A program made the translations under genes and the position numbers. Shown piece by piece: positions 45,247 through 53,801 of a stretch of DNA of 57,268 nucleotides (position 1 is its first letter; every line of letters begins with the position of its first letter). Under the pieces are notes generated by a model. It saw only the letters and a list, made by a program, of their open reading frames with translations. It ran no database searches and was not told the origin of the DNA. This DNA is from Clostridia bacterium. Its GTDB lineage: Bacteria > Bacillota > Clostridia > Oscillospirales > CAG-272. The DNA lies in assembly GCA_017503285.1 (NCBI GenBank), contig JAFVTH010000012.1:1-57268 (forward strand), in the 5' to 3' direction.

Positions 45247-45424
45247 AAAACGCAGAACCCCAATTGTCGCCAAACAAACTCTAAACAGCATGGGAAAGCA
45301 TACTATCAGCAGGGATACTACATTTTACACAAATGTTATTGCTTGCTGATAGTATAGTCAAAAAAGGGTATAGTTATCCCTAAACAGAAAAATACCCATA
45401 GCTGTAATATTAAGTTTGTTTGGC
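45212..45424 (-). ncRNA. Structured RNA, 6S RNA-like
   Basis: A transcript starting at about 45424 on the minus strand begins GCCAAACAAACU and pairs perfectly with AGUUUGUUUGGC (complement of 45269-45280), making a 12-bp closing stem. Inside it ACAGC-AUGGG pairs with CCCAU-GCUGU. Then comes an asymmetric internal bubble, then a 12-bp stem AUACUAUCAGCA / UGCUGAUAGUAU, and an apical ACAUUU / AAAUGU hairpin. A single long hairpin with a central bubble is the architecture of 6S RNA, which binds RNA polymerase. The RNA ends at a terminator. It could instead be a leader of the zinc-ribbon gene. Confidence 0.5.
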
Positions 45425-45430
45425 AAGCAT

Positions 45431-45459
45431 ATTATATCACATTTGATTTTATTTGTAAA
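45431..45459 (-). promoter_or_regulatory. Strong promoter of the 6S-like RNA
   Basis: TTTACA and a perfect TATAAT are separated by 17 bp on the minus strand. The predicted start falls exactly on the first base of the closing stem. Confidence 0.85.
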
Positions 45460-45469
45460 GAACATTTTT

Positions 45470-45503
45470 AGGCACGTGGATGACGGCGTGCCTTTCTTTT
45501 TTT
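45470..45503 (+). terminator. Plus-strand terminator before the phage-like operon
   Basis: AGGCACG / CGTGCCT arms are followed by TTCTTTTTTT. No plus-strand gene lies just upstream, so it may insulate or attenuate transcription entering the operon. Confidence 0.7.
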
Positions 45504-45584
45504 CAAAATTGTACCGTTCGGTACCGGTTTTTCTGTGCAACAATAAGAATGCGGAATACGAAACGACACCTTTTTGTAAGAAAA

Positions 45585-45905
45585 ATGAGCAAGAAAGAAG
45601 CAATGGAGCCGGAAGGCGAAAAGAAACCAAAATCAAGGAAAAGAAGGGTTAAGGAGCCACCCACCTTTGTAGATACTCTTGATAAAATGCTAAGCTGTAC
45701 CGTCCGGGCAGAGCTTTTACCGGAGAGTATTAAGCGCTCCCTGCCAAAGAACAGCACCTATTTAGATGCTGTTCTTATGGCGATGATAATCAAGGCTATG
45801 GGTGGTGACACCCAAGCCTCTGTTTATCTGAGAGATACCTCAGGTAACAAGCTAAAGGACGGAGCAAAGGAAAAAAGGGCTAAAAAACGCTTTGAGGATT
45901 TTTAG
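45585..45905 (+). CDS. Small-terminase-like protein, first gene of phage-like operon
   Basis: This 106-aa basic protein starts at ATG 45585 (the longer frame from 45480 crosses a terminator). After a Lys/Arg-rich N-terminus it has 'YLDAVLMAMIIKAMGGDTQA' followed by 'SVYLRDTSGNKLKDG'. The pattern 'GDTxAxxxxRDTxGxKxxD' is typical of phage small terminase or related DNA-binding proteins. No large terminase follows. The ribosome site is weak. It lies 53 bp upstream of the adaptor-like gene. Confidence 0.55.
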   Translation: MSKKEAMEPEGEKKPKSRKRRVKEPPTFVDTLDKMLSCTVRAELLPESIKRSLPKNSTYLDAVLMAMIIKAMGGDTQASVYLRDTSGNKLKDGAKEKRAKKRFEDF

Positions 45906-45958
45906 CCCTTATTTAAGAATTACCCAAGATATGGGTGTTCTTTTAAGAAAGGAGAAAA

Positions 45959-46579
45959 ATGAAGTTAGGACAAGTAAAGCTTGACAGCCTTATGCTTATG
46001 TACCCGGAGGCGAAAATTCCCACGGTGGGAAACAGCCTTACGGACGTAATTTATGAGCTGAAATCAAACAAAAGCCTTGCCCAGCTTGTGGTTGCCTCGG
46101 TGGGCGCAATAAACAGAGGCATTACATACCTTGAGGCAAGGGGCTTTGGCAAGGTCGGTCTTATGGTAGTGACCTCTAAGGATGTAGAGCCATTTTCAAA
46201 TGGCAGAGTAAGACTAAAATCACCTATTCCCGACCTATTAACTGTTGATGGCGTTTATGCCATAATGGGCAGGGAAAGAGTGCCTATTTATTTTGAGCTT
46301 TGCCCGAGCTTAATCCTTGAGGGTGGCTATGAACGGTATGAAATTCGATACAAAAAATCCATACCGAGAGTTAGCCAGCTAACCTCCGACGACAAGGAGC
46401 TTGACATTTGCGACGGGCTTTGTGGGCTTCTCCCTTATTTTGTCAAGAGTGAGCTTTTGGCAAACGAGGACGAAAGCGAGGCAAGGAGCGCAAAGGAGGA
46501 CTTTGAAAGGGGCGTCTTTGAATATGAGTTTCTTTTGGGCGCAGGCGAGCCGAGAGAAACCGTATACAAGCATTTTTAA
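45959..46579 (+). CDS. Phage head-tail adaptor-like protein
   Basis: This 206-aa protein has AAAGGAG before its ATG. The C-terminal part ('DICDGLCGLLPYFVKSELL', then 'SARSAKEDFERGVFEYEF') matches the pattern of phage neck/adaptor proteins, where 'xLLPYYVKAEL' is followed by a residue list and a helix. The N-terminal half is not assigned. It overlaps nothing but ends 3 bp before the next ATG. The call rests on this motif and on the next gene. Confidence 0.5.
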   Translation: MKLGQVKLDSLMLMYPEAKIPTVGNSLTDVIYELKSNKSLAQLVVASVGAINRGITYLEARGFGKVGLMVVTSKDVEPFSNGRVRLKSPIPDLLTVDGVYAIMGRERVPIYFELCPSLILEGGYERYEIRYKKSIPRVSQLTSDDKELDICDGLCGLLPYFVKSELLANEDESEARSAKEDFERGVFEYEFLLGAGEPRETVYKHF

Positions 46580-46582
46580 CCT

Positions 46583-49087
46583 ATGGAAAAGAAAATTCTT
46601 GAGCTAAAGCTAAATTTAGGCATTGAAAACGAAAGCACCGAGGAAAGCGCCCGCGCCTCGGAGATAAATAACATTATTTTGAAAAACGGAGTAAGCGTAA
46701 AGCGCCCCGGCTGGAGAGTTATAGGGCAGATAAGGGACGAAAACGGAAATGCCAAGATAAACGGCATTTTCCCCTTTAGTGAAAACGGCACCCAGGAGCT
46801 TATTGTCCACGCAGGCACAGGTCTATACAGGTGCAGCACCGATTTTTCAACCGTTTCAAAAATAAATGTAGGTGGCATTTTGCTACCGGATAGGCGCTCA
46901 CAGGGGGTTATTATTGAAAACAGGCTTTGGATTTTCGGCATTGGCGAGCCGCTTATATACGATGGCGAAATACAAAAGGCATCAGCCCTTGATAATATTT
47001 ACATTCCTGTAACAAGAAGGGGCATTACCGATATATATAGTGGAGATATGTATACGGCAGGAGAGAGTGCAAATGTTTTAACCACCAAAAGAATAAACAC
47101 CGTCTGCGGCAAGGACACCTATCGCACAAAGGACAAAAATCCCGTTGTAAGCCTTGACGGAGATATTATTTGGGGCACGGAAATGGACGTGGAAATGAAA
47201 ATCCGCGTGCGCTCCTATGGCGATGGAGTTAATGAAACCACCTCAATTTATCGTGGCATGAATGTGGACGGCAACGAGGAAAATATGGTGGTTACAGTAA
47301 AATTCCACATAGATAAAGCGTGGATAAACAGCTCCCTTGCGCCAAGTGCGCCGATAACTGACGAAATGGGCAGAGCAGTTACCATCGTTTTCGAGGACGA
47401 AACACAATATTTGTATCATCAGCTACCCTGGAAAATAAGAATTACAGGGCAAAGACAGCTGACCTTTGATATGGATATCCCATCTCCCACCGAGGGCGTT
47501 GACAATATAACAATAACCTATCATTCAGCAGGGGAAAGCCAGGACCTTGCCCACGCGCGTCTTGGCGCGACAACCACCACGGAGGCGGGTCAAAACGTGG
47601 CTATCCTGGTTTGTCAGGAAAATGTAATCAGATATACCGACTACAAAAGAGGTATGGTCTATATTCCGGAGTCAAACAGACTGCAAATCGGCAACACGGG
47701 AGATTATATAACAGCCATAATTCCGATATCGGGTGGTTATCTTGGCGCTTTTTCGGAAAACGGCTTTTATAAAATAAAGCTACCAAGCATAAGAGATGAC
47801 GGACCGCAGGTTTACAAAACCGTTGACAAGGTGGGAGCGTACTCTCAATGGTGCTGTGGCGTTATGGGCAGCGACACAATTGCCCTTACTCCGGGTGGGG
47901 TTTATGGCGTTAAGCCCGGCTCACTAAACGAGCAGGCTAGCCACCTATACAACCGTGGCACTCGCATAAGCCACATTTTGGACTCCTTTGACAGAGAGCA
48001 GCTAAAAAATGTAGTTACCACAGAGCATCGGGGCAAGTATTACATATTTATAGATGGCAAGGTTCTTGTGGCAGACTCACAAAAGAGGAGCACAAGAAAG
48101 AGCCTTGGTGCGTCAGCCTTTGAATATGAGTGGTGGCTTTGGGACGGCTGTCCTGCAAGGTGCGTGGCATCAAGCCACGAGGCGCTTTATATGGGCAGAG
48201 AAAACGGCACGGTTGCCGTGTTTGACAGCATATGCTTTGACTTGCACGAAAAAAGGTATAGCATAAACGGACTAAGCCTTGCTTTTTCACACGACGAGGA
48301 GGACAGAAGCGTTTATGTAGCCTCTGAGGAATTAAGCGACGGGCTTTTTGCAACGGTCAGCCCACACAGAAGGCGCGTGGCAGGCGGAATTAAGTATATT
48401 GAAAATCAGCTATACTCAGTTCCCAAGGATCAGCTCTTTGACGAAAACGGGGAAGTGCAGATTTTTGCGAAAGACTACTATTTTTGCAAGGAAGCCGGTG
48501 CGATAATTGAAAAAATCAAGGTTCTTGAGGTAAACCCACAGGCTTGCACCATAAGGTGTGAGGCAAATTTCACAGGGCAAAACGGCTATCTATATGTGGA
48601 CGCTGACGAAAAAACCACCTACAAAGTGAAAAAAGAGGTGGGCGGATTTAGTCTTTTGCTTGGGGACAGGGGCGTGGTTTTTAAGGGCGACGACCTTGTA
48701 ATTTCTGTCCTTGACAAAAAGAAAATAAAGACAAAAATCGTGTCAATGCCCATAAGCCTTGGGGACCCAACCCTTAGAAAAAGCCTTTGGGGCGTGTACG
48801 TAAAGCCCACAAGGGACACGGTTGGAGAGATAGAAATCGAGATAGAAACCCTATGGGGCAAAAGCAAGGAAAGAGTAAGGCTTGGTAGCCCGCTTAGCCT
48901 TGACAAAATGGACTTTGGCGCTCTTTCCTTTAAGAGCGACTTTGACAGAATGGTGTTTGTGCCCTTTTTTGAAAGAGGGGTAAACTATTTGACAGCATCC
49001 ATAAGCACAGAGGGCGACGGGCCCTTTGGCATAGAAGCATTATATCTTTGCTACACCCAAGGAAAGAAATATAAAGGAGAAGGCTAA
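46583..49087 (+). CDS. Large phage tail hub/nozzle-like protein
   Basis: This 834-aa protein is mostly beta strand. The start 'NIILKNGVSVKRPGWRVIGQ' and 'INGIFPFSENGTQELIVHAG' followed by 'GLYRCS' is characteristic of podovirus-type head-closure or tail nozzle proteins (a beta-propeller with repeated 'YIFIDG', 'LYMGRENGTVAVFD'). The middle has an inserted region (about 150-310) and the C-terminal third is unassigned. It is the largest gene of the operon and overlaps the next start by 1 bp. There is no signal peptide. Function in a virion-less context is unknown. Confidence 0.6.
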   Translation: MEKKILELKLNLGIENESTEESARASEINNIILKNGVSVKRPGWRVIGQIRDENGNAKINGIFPFSENGTQELIVHAGTGLYRCSTDFSTVSKINVGGILLPDRRSQGVIIENRLWIFGIGEPLIYDGEIQKASALDNIYIPVTRRGITDIYSGDMYTAGESANVLTTKRINTVCGKDTYRTKDKNPVVSLDGDIIWGTEMDVEMKIRVRSYGDGVNETTSIYRGMNVDGNEENMVVTVKFHIDKAWINSSLAPSAPITDEMGRAVTIVFEDETQYLYHQLPWKIRITGQRQLTFDMDIPSPTEGVDNITITYHSAGESQDLAHARLGATTTTEAGQNVAILVCQENVIRYTDYKRGMVYIPESNRLQIGNTGDYITAIIPISGGYLGAFSENGFYKIKLPSIRDDGPQVYKTVDKVGAYSQWCCGVMGSDTIALTPGGVYGVKPGSLNEQASHLYNRGTRISHILDSFDREQLKNVVTTEHRGKYYIFIDGKVLVADSQKRSTRKSLGASAFEYEWWLWDGCPARCVASSHEALYMGRENGTVAVFDSICFDLHEKRYSINGLSLAFSHDEEDRSVYVASEELSDGLFATVSPHRRRVAGGIKYIENQLYSVPKDQLFDENGEVQIFAKDYYFCKEAGAIIEKIKVLEVNPQACTIRCEANFTGQNGYLYVDADEKTTYKVKKEVGGFSLLLGDRGVVFKGDDLVISVLDKKKIKTKIVSMPISLGDPTLRKSLWGVYVKPTRDTVGEIEIEIETLWGKSKERVRLGSPLSLDKMDFGALSFKSDFDRMVFVPFFERGVNYLTASISTEGDGPFGIEALYLCYTQGKKYKGEG

Positions 49088-50262
49088 TGGAGGAAAAATA
49101 TTTACTAAGTGACGAGGAAATAAACGAGGCGCTTCTTCGCTCACCATATTCACTTCCCAGCTCCCCAAGTGAGCAGGGGCTTGATGCCTCAACAATCAAA
49201 AAATACTTTTATGACTTTGTTGTGTATTTGGCAAGGGCTATAAATAAGCACCTTGCAAGCGTAGGCGCAGACCTTGGGGCGCAAGCCGCAGAGGACGAGG
49301 CAATGAGGGCGCTTTTGACAAGCCACAACACCTCGGAGCTTGCCCACCAAGCATTAATTAGTGCTATCAAAGCCTCTGTGTCCGCCCTTGGGGACAGGCT
49401 TGGGGAACACACAACAAGCGAAAACCCACACAATAGCGTTATTGAAGGTGCAATTAACGCTCACGACACGGAAAAAGGCTCTCATAGGGATTTGCGTGCG
49501 CTTATTGAAACGGCTAAATCCGTTGCGGATAGCGCCCTTAGCCTTGCCTCCGGAAAGAGTAAGGTTATCCCCGTAGAAACGGCAGAGCAAATGCTTGAGG
49601 AGCTGGCTCTTAACACACAAACACCGGGGGACGTGTTTATTTTAGAGGAGAAAAACACTCCTGACTTTACATACTTTGGCTTGGTGGAAAGCCTTTCGGA
49701 GGAGCTTTCCAAGGGGGCTATGGAGCTTACCTTTGAGGACTACGCAAACGGAGAAATTACCCTTCAGGCAGGAAATGTTTATATTTTCGAGGGCAAAAAG
49801 CTGGTTGCCTCTGAAAGCGGCTTTGATGTGTCCCTTCTTGCAAGAAAGGAAGCGCTAAGCACCCTTGAGGCGGAGCTGAATTATCAGTACGAGGAAATAA
49901 GCAAGGCGATTTCTCATCTGGAGCTTTGGCTTGAAAGCAAGGAAAATCTGCTTATGCAGGTTGCGAGCGACGAGGACACGGTCCTTATAGAAAGCGGCAA
50001 GGAGTATTCCTTGGGGCTTAAAACAAGCCTGACGCTTACCCTACCACAGGAATTAGAGGACAGCTTTTTTGCAATTGTCAGCCTGCGCACGGGACAGGAG
50101 CTTGGCGAAATAGTAATGCCGCAGGGCGCAATAGTGTCAGGCGATGACTGCGAGGGCGGAGCATTTGCACCGCAACAAAATAGGCTATACGAGCTTAGTG
50201 TAAAAAAGGTTCTTGGCGAGATAGTAATTCGAGTAGCCGGCTGTGACTATGAGGTGATATAG
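49087..50262 (+). CDS. Tail-fibre-like protein with H-x6-H motifs
   Basis: This 391-aa protein has an N-terminal helical part with three His pairs spaced alike: H80-H87 (HNTSELAH), H108-H115 (HTTSENPH) and H126-H133 (HDTEKGSH). Each has the form H-x-T-x4-H, like the metal- or trimer-forming motifs of phage tail fibres. A beta-rich part and a coiled-coil segment (about 255-290) follow. The C-terminal domain ('DEDTVLIESGKEYSLGL') is beta. It overlaps both neighbours by 1 bp. Confidence 0.6.
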   Translation: MEEKYLLSDEEINEALLRSPYSLPSSPSEQGLDASTIKKYFYDFVVYLARAINKHLASVGADLGAQAAEDEAMRALLTSHNTSELAHQALISAIKASVSALGDRLGEHTTSENPHNSVIEGAINAHDTEKGSHRDLRALIETAKSVADSALSLASGKSKVIPVETAEQMLEELALNTQTPGDVFILEEKNTPDFTYFGLVESLSEELSKGAMELTFEDYANGEITLQAGNVYIFEGKKLVASESGFDVSLLARKEALSTLEAELNYQYEEISKAISHLELWLESKENLLMQVASDEDTVLIESGKEYSLGLKTSLTLTLPQELEDSFFAIVSLRTGQELGEIVMPQGAIVSGDDCEGGAFAPQQNRLYELSVKKVLGEIVIRVAGCDYEVI

Positions 50263-51785
50263 TGGCAAGAAAAAGCGAGGAAAGGCGACTTTTGAAAAGC
50301 CGCTATATTAAGGGTGCTATAAGAACGGCAAGCGGCACAGATATCGTAAAAATCCGGGACTCAAGCGGAATAGGCTTTGAAAAAATCATAATAAAGGGTA
50401 AAACCACCCACAAGGAAAAGACACATTCGGAAATTCTTATGGGGCTTTTGAGGGGTGGACAATACACAAGCGCAGGGGTTAGTGGCGCTGTGGCGTATAA
50501 GCTACCCGAGGGCTGGGCAGAAAGTCAGCTTTCCTTTACTCCTGTTATCACAGGGGCATCGCCCGGCTTTTCTGTATCTCTTGCTGACGGACAAAGCTTT
50601 CTTTTTTCTTCGTCAGTAGAGCTTTTATCCACACAGGGTGAGGTAAATCCCTTTTTTGGCAGTGGCTATGGCTACATAATTGTATCAGGTATAACAAGCG
50701 GCGAGGACCTAAATGCCCTTTGGGAAAATGTAGCCATAGATGTATCAAGCCTCGGCACTTACCTTGGAAAAAGAGAGTACGAGATTGTAAACACGGGAGA
50801 TATGGGCTGCAGCATTTTATTAAGGAGCAAAAATCTTTTAGACCACAATCTGTTTACAAGGACCGTGTATGATGGCATAACGCTTCAGCCGGAGGGTCAC
50901 ACCATCCATATGACAGGAACAGGTAAAAGAGATATTTACACAAGCCCGTTTTTTAATAACCCGGATAAAATGCTGGATATTTCTAATTTTAAGGATGTTG
51001 AAATGATTTCCGCGTGTGCTTATTTTGACGACCCCGGTTGCCGTGCAATGATGCAGGCAGGCTTTTATGACAGCACGGGCGCTGTTGCCACCTCTTGGAT
51101 TAATTCCTTCAATAATATGGTAAGCATGCCGTTAAGGGGCAGAGACCAGCTAATGCTTGTAATAAGGTTTTATAAGGATGTTACCTACGACACAAAAATA
51201 AGAATTATGCTTTTTGAGGGCACAGAGGAAAGCATGCCGGAGTTTGTCCCATATTTTGCTCCTGTAAGGGTTGATATACCAAGAGAGATAACCCTTTCCG
51301 ACGGAAGCGTGCTAAAAATAAAGCTTGCCGGCTATGGCGACAAATGCGACTACATAGAAGCAGACAACCAAAAGGGCAGGGTGCTTTACTACTGCCACGT
51401 TTTAGAGCAGGACAGCTCAAAGCCGGCTGATATGCAGGTTCTTCTGGACGAGCCTATTGTATATGACCTTTCGGAGTGCGAATTTGCAAAGGAATTACTT
51501 TCGTTAAACGTGCCATATAAAAACGGCGGCACCCTAAGAGCAGAGGGGGCATCAGCAATTGAGGTAAAATACTTTGCCACCAAGGGCGAGGACCAGGTCC
51601 AAATGACAATCAGATATATGTGTGACGGCAGCCAAATAGCAGACGATTTTCTACACAAGGTAAGAAAGGGCAGCTTTTACCACGTTTCACACCCCCATAT
51701 ATCGGGCTACAGGTCAAAGGGCGAGGACGTCAAGGGAAATGCCAACAAGGACACAGAAATCATTTTAGAATATAAGAAAGGATAG
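50262..51785 (+). CDS. Tail-fibre/receptor-binding-like protein
   Basis: This 507-aa protein starts with GTG at 50262, directly at the previous stop. The middle region has 'KIRIMLFEGTEESMPEFVPY' followed by 'FAPVRVDIP', a pattern common in the carbohydrate-binding tail and minor structural proteins of Firmicutes phages. The last 80 residues ('QMTIRYMCDGSQIADDFLHK', then 'VSHPHISGYRSKG') resemble a MucBP-type domain of mucin-binding surface proteins. It may be the part that contacts a cell or glycan. Confidence 0.6.
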   Translation: MARKSEERRLLKSRYIKGAIRTASGTDIVKIRDSSGIGFEKIIIKGKTTHKEKTHSEILMGLLRGGQYTSAGVSGAVAYKLPEGWAESQLSFTPVITGASPGFSVSLADGQSFLFSSSVELLSTQGEVNPFFGSGYGYIIVSGITSGEDLNALWENVAIDVSSLGTYLGKREYEIVNTGDMGCSILLRSKNLLDHNLFTRTVYDGITLQPEGHTIHMTGTGKRDIYTSPFFNNPDKMLDISNFKDVEMISACAYFDDPGCRAMMQAGFYDSTGAVATSWINSFNNMVSMPLRGRDQLMLVIRFYKDVTYDTKIRIMLFEGTEESMPEFVPYFAPVRVDIPREITLSDGSVLKIKLAGYGDKCDYIEADNQKGRVLYYCHVLEQDSSKPADMQVLLDEPIVYDLSECEFAKELLSLNVPYKNGGTLRAEGASAIEVKYFATKGEDQVQMTIRYMCDGSQIADDFLHKVRKGSFYHVSHPHISGYRSKGEDVKGNANKDTEIILEYKKG

Positions 51786-51788
51786 CAT

Positions 51789-52400
51789 ATGAAAAAAGCT
51801 TTAATATCAATTCTATGCGCTTTTTTGCTCTCTTGCTTGTTTGCGCTCTCGGTCTTTGCCGGTGGCGCAGCAGACACAGAGCAAAATCAAGTGCAAAATC
51901 AGGAAATCACCGAGGGAGTGTCTGATTTTTCCACAAGCAGTTGGGATTTAAGGGACTACCTAATTGAGAAAATTGCCCCTGTTTTGGTGGGTGTTTTGAC
52001 AGGCGTTGGCGCTCTTGCCACAACCCTTGGGGCAATTAAGAAATCTCTAAGCTCCTTAAAGGACGCAAAAAAGGACCTTACTGATGAAAATACTAAAAAC
52101 AGAGAGCTGTTTTTGGAGCAATCAAGCCAGCTTGTTGCCTGTGGCTCTAAGATGGAGGACACCTCGCTTGCCATTGAGGATTTAAGTAATAAAATTGACA
52201 CCCTGGAAAAACAGCTTTACTATCTTAGCGAGCAAAGCTGCAGCCTTGCCAAAATCGTTACAATCGGCTTTTTGGGGGATGAAAAGAGGGTAGGCTCAGG
52301 CACGGGTGAGAAAATGATGCTCCTTTTGGAAAACAGCCAAGGCCTGCTTAATGAAATCAGCAGAAAAATCAAGGAGCTAAAAAAGGGCGAGGTGGAGTAA
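51789..52400 (+). CDS. Exported membrane protein with coiled coil
   Basis: This 203-aa protein has a good signal peptide ('LISILCAFLLSCLFALSVFA', cut near residue 25), a linker, a transmembrane helix (about 60-80, 'VLVGVLTGVGALATTLGAI') and a C-terminal helical coiled coil with many Lys/Glu/Leu repeats (about 85-200). It is 3 bp after the fibre-like gene. It may anchor or gate a membrane complex, and the topology would place the coil inside or outside depending on insertion. No family is recognised. Confidence 0.6.
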   Translation: MKKALISILCAFLLSCLFALSVFAGGAADTEQNQVQNQEITEGVSDFSTSSWDLRDYLIEKIAPVLVGVLTGVGALATTLGAIKKSLSSLKDAKKDLTDENTKNRELFLEQSSQLVACGSKMEDTSLAIEDLSNKIDTLEKQLYYLSEQSCSLAKIVTIGFLGDEKRVGSGTGEKMMLLLENSQGLLNEISRKIKELKKGEVE

Positions 52401-52811
52401 ATGAAAAGACTAGCTCTCCCGCTTTTATACATTCTTTCCTTTGCCTTGTCCTTAGGTCCTGTTTTGGTGTTTTTCTTTATCAATATGGGAAAATACATTT
52501 CCACGGTTGAGGACGCAGTTAGGCTTTCATTTGGTGGAGTCTTAATTCTCGTTGTGGTTATTTTGAAGGTGATCGGACTTCTTAGAATGCCGCCAAGGGT
52601 GGTGCTTTTTGCACTTATCTTTGCAGGCAGCTATTTGCTACATAGCATTATTAGTGACTTGATAATTTTCTCGTTTCTTGCCTTGATTGGAGAAATCGGC
52701 GATAGCATATGCCAAATCTTCATAAGGAGAGAAAAGGAGAAAAGAGCCATAGAAAAAACGGCACAGGCAACAGCCACAGCCCTTGAGGGCAGATTTACAG
52801 GAAGGGTATAA
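52401..52811 (+). CDS. Polytopic membrane protein, holin-like size
   Basis: This 136-aa protein has three to four hydrophobic helices (about 5-28, 40-60, 70-95) and a highly charged C-terminal tail with Arg/Lys/Glu. The size and layout are holin-like but no family is recognised. It starts directly at the previous stop. Confidence 0.6.
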   Translation: MKRLALPLLYILSFALSLGPVLVFFFINMGKYISTVEDAVRLSFGGVLILVVVILKVIGLLRMPPRVVLFALIFAGSYLLHSIISDLIIFSFLALIGEIGDSICQIFIRREKEKRAIEKTAQATATALEGRFTGRV

Positions 52812-52817
52812 TAAAAT

Positions 52818-53696
52818 ATGAAAAAGGGTAGCTTTGAGGAAGCGTTTTATAAGAACGCAGGCTATATAGCCGTATTTATTATCTCCCTTGTTTACATAGC
52901 CGGCAGTATGCTTATGATTTCAAGAACGGGCAAAACCGTTCTTGAAATTTTAGGCACAGGCGTGCTTTCTATGATAGTTGGCCTTCTTATTAACGGTGTT
53001 TTCCGCGGCATAGGAATAAGGCGAGGGGACGAGGATGAGAAAATGAGGTCAACGGTGGCTCTGCACGCAAGAGCAGTTGAGGAAATTACCCCTTATATGA
53101 GTAAGCTGGACAGCTTTTGTCGGCTTCAAACCGAGGAGGCAAGAAAAAGCCTAAGGACACAAATTCTCTTAGAGGAGGGCATTTCCTATGAGGAGGTCTT
53201 TGACGAAAAAGGCGCTATAAAAATAAAAGAGCCGTATTTCCTTTACTCAACAGAGGAAATAAAGGGGGCACACCGCTTTTTTGAAAGACAAAGGCTAAGG
53301 GAAAGAAACAGAAGATACAGAGGCGCAATTTTAAGGGCGATGCGACTAAAAATCAAAAGCCTGACCCCATCGGCACTGACAACTGACGGCGCAAGAGGAG
53401 AAAACCCCTTTGACTTTGGTAAAAGCAAAAGCCAATTTTCAAGGGGCAAGGGGGCTTCCGACATACTTATAAGAGTGCTGATGGCAGTTATCTTTGGGTA
53501 TTTTGGGGTTAGCCTGGCAAGTGAAATTAATGTGGCGTCAATTATTTGGAATTCCTTGCAAATTGTAATGTATATCTGCGGCGGAATCATACAAATGCAT
53601 AACGCCTTTGTGTGGGTGACCGAAAGCTACCGTGGTTCAATAATAAGAAAAATTGACCTGATTGAAAGGTTTTTGCTCTTTGCGAAAAAAGATTAA
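52818..53696 (+). CDS. Four-helix membrane protein with cytoplasmic domain
   Basis: This 292-aa protein has two N-terminal transmembrane helices (about 15-33 and 41-62), a charged domain of about 150 residues, and two C-terminal helices (about 215-260). It is 6 bp after the previous gene and ends the phage-like operon. I recognise no family. Its base style matches the host genes. Confidence 0.6.
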   Translation: MKKGSFEEAFYKNAGYIAVFIISLVYIAGSMLMISRTGKTVLEILGTGVLSMIVGLLINGVFRGIGIRRGDEDEKMRSTVALHARAVEEITPYMSKLDSFCRLQTEEARKSLRTQILLEEGISYEEVFDEKGAIKIKEPYFLYSTEEIKGAHRFFERQRLRERNRRYRGAILRAMRLKIKSLTPSALTTDGARGENPFDFGKSKSQFSRGKGASDILIRVLMAVIFGYFGVSLASEINVASIIWNSLQIVMYICGGIIQMHNAFVWVTESYRGSIIRKIDLIERFLLFAKKD

Positions 53697-53725
53697 AATC
53701 CTCTGCCCATTCACACAAATATGTG

Positions 53726-53754
53726 TTGACATATTATAATAAAAGTGATAAAAT
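53726..53754 (+). promoter_or_regulatory. Promoter of the transketolase genes
   Basis: TTGACA and TAAAAT are separated by 17 bp, which places the end of the phage-like operon and the transketolase unit side by side with no recognisable terminator between. Confidence 0.75.
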
Positions 53755-53801
53755 ATCTATACAAATTTTTAATATCACATTTTATTCGGAGGACAAAATC
53801 C

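Larger units (their letters stand above)
45181..45584. other. Gene-free interval with divergent RNA and control elements
   Basis: This gap holds, from right to left on the minus strand, a strong promoter, a long-hairpin RNA and its terminator. On the plus strand it has an intrinsic terminator (45470-45503) and a small palindrome GTACCGTTCGGTAC (45511-45524). No clear plus-strand promoter for the phage-like operon was found. Confidence 0.6.

Noticed and set aside
45181..45291. Longer N-terminus for the zinc-ribbon protein (frame to 45291)
   Set aside because: It passes through an intrinsic terminator and the 3' part of the 6S-like RNA, and a good ribosome site lies before ATG 45180.
45585..53696. 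Intact prophage
   Set aside because: No integrase, repressor, portal, capsid, large terminase or lysin was found, and no attachment repeats flank the block.
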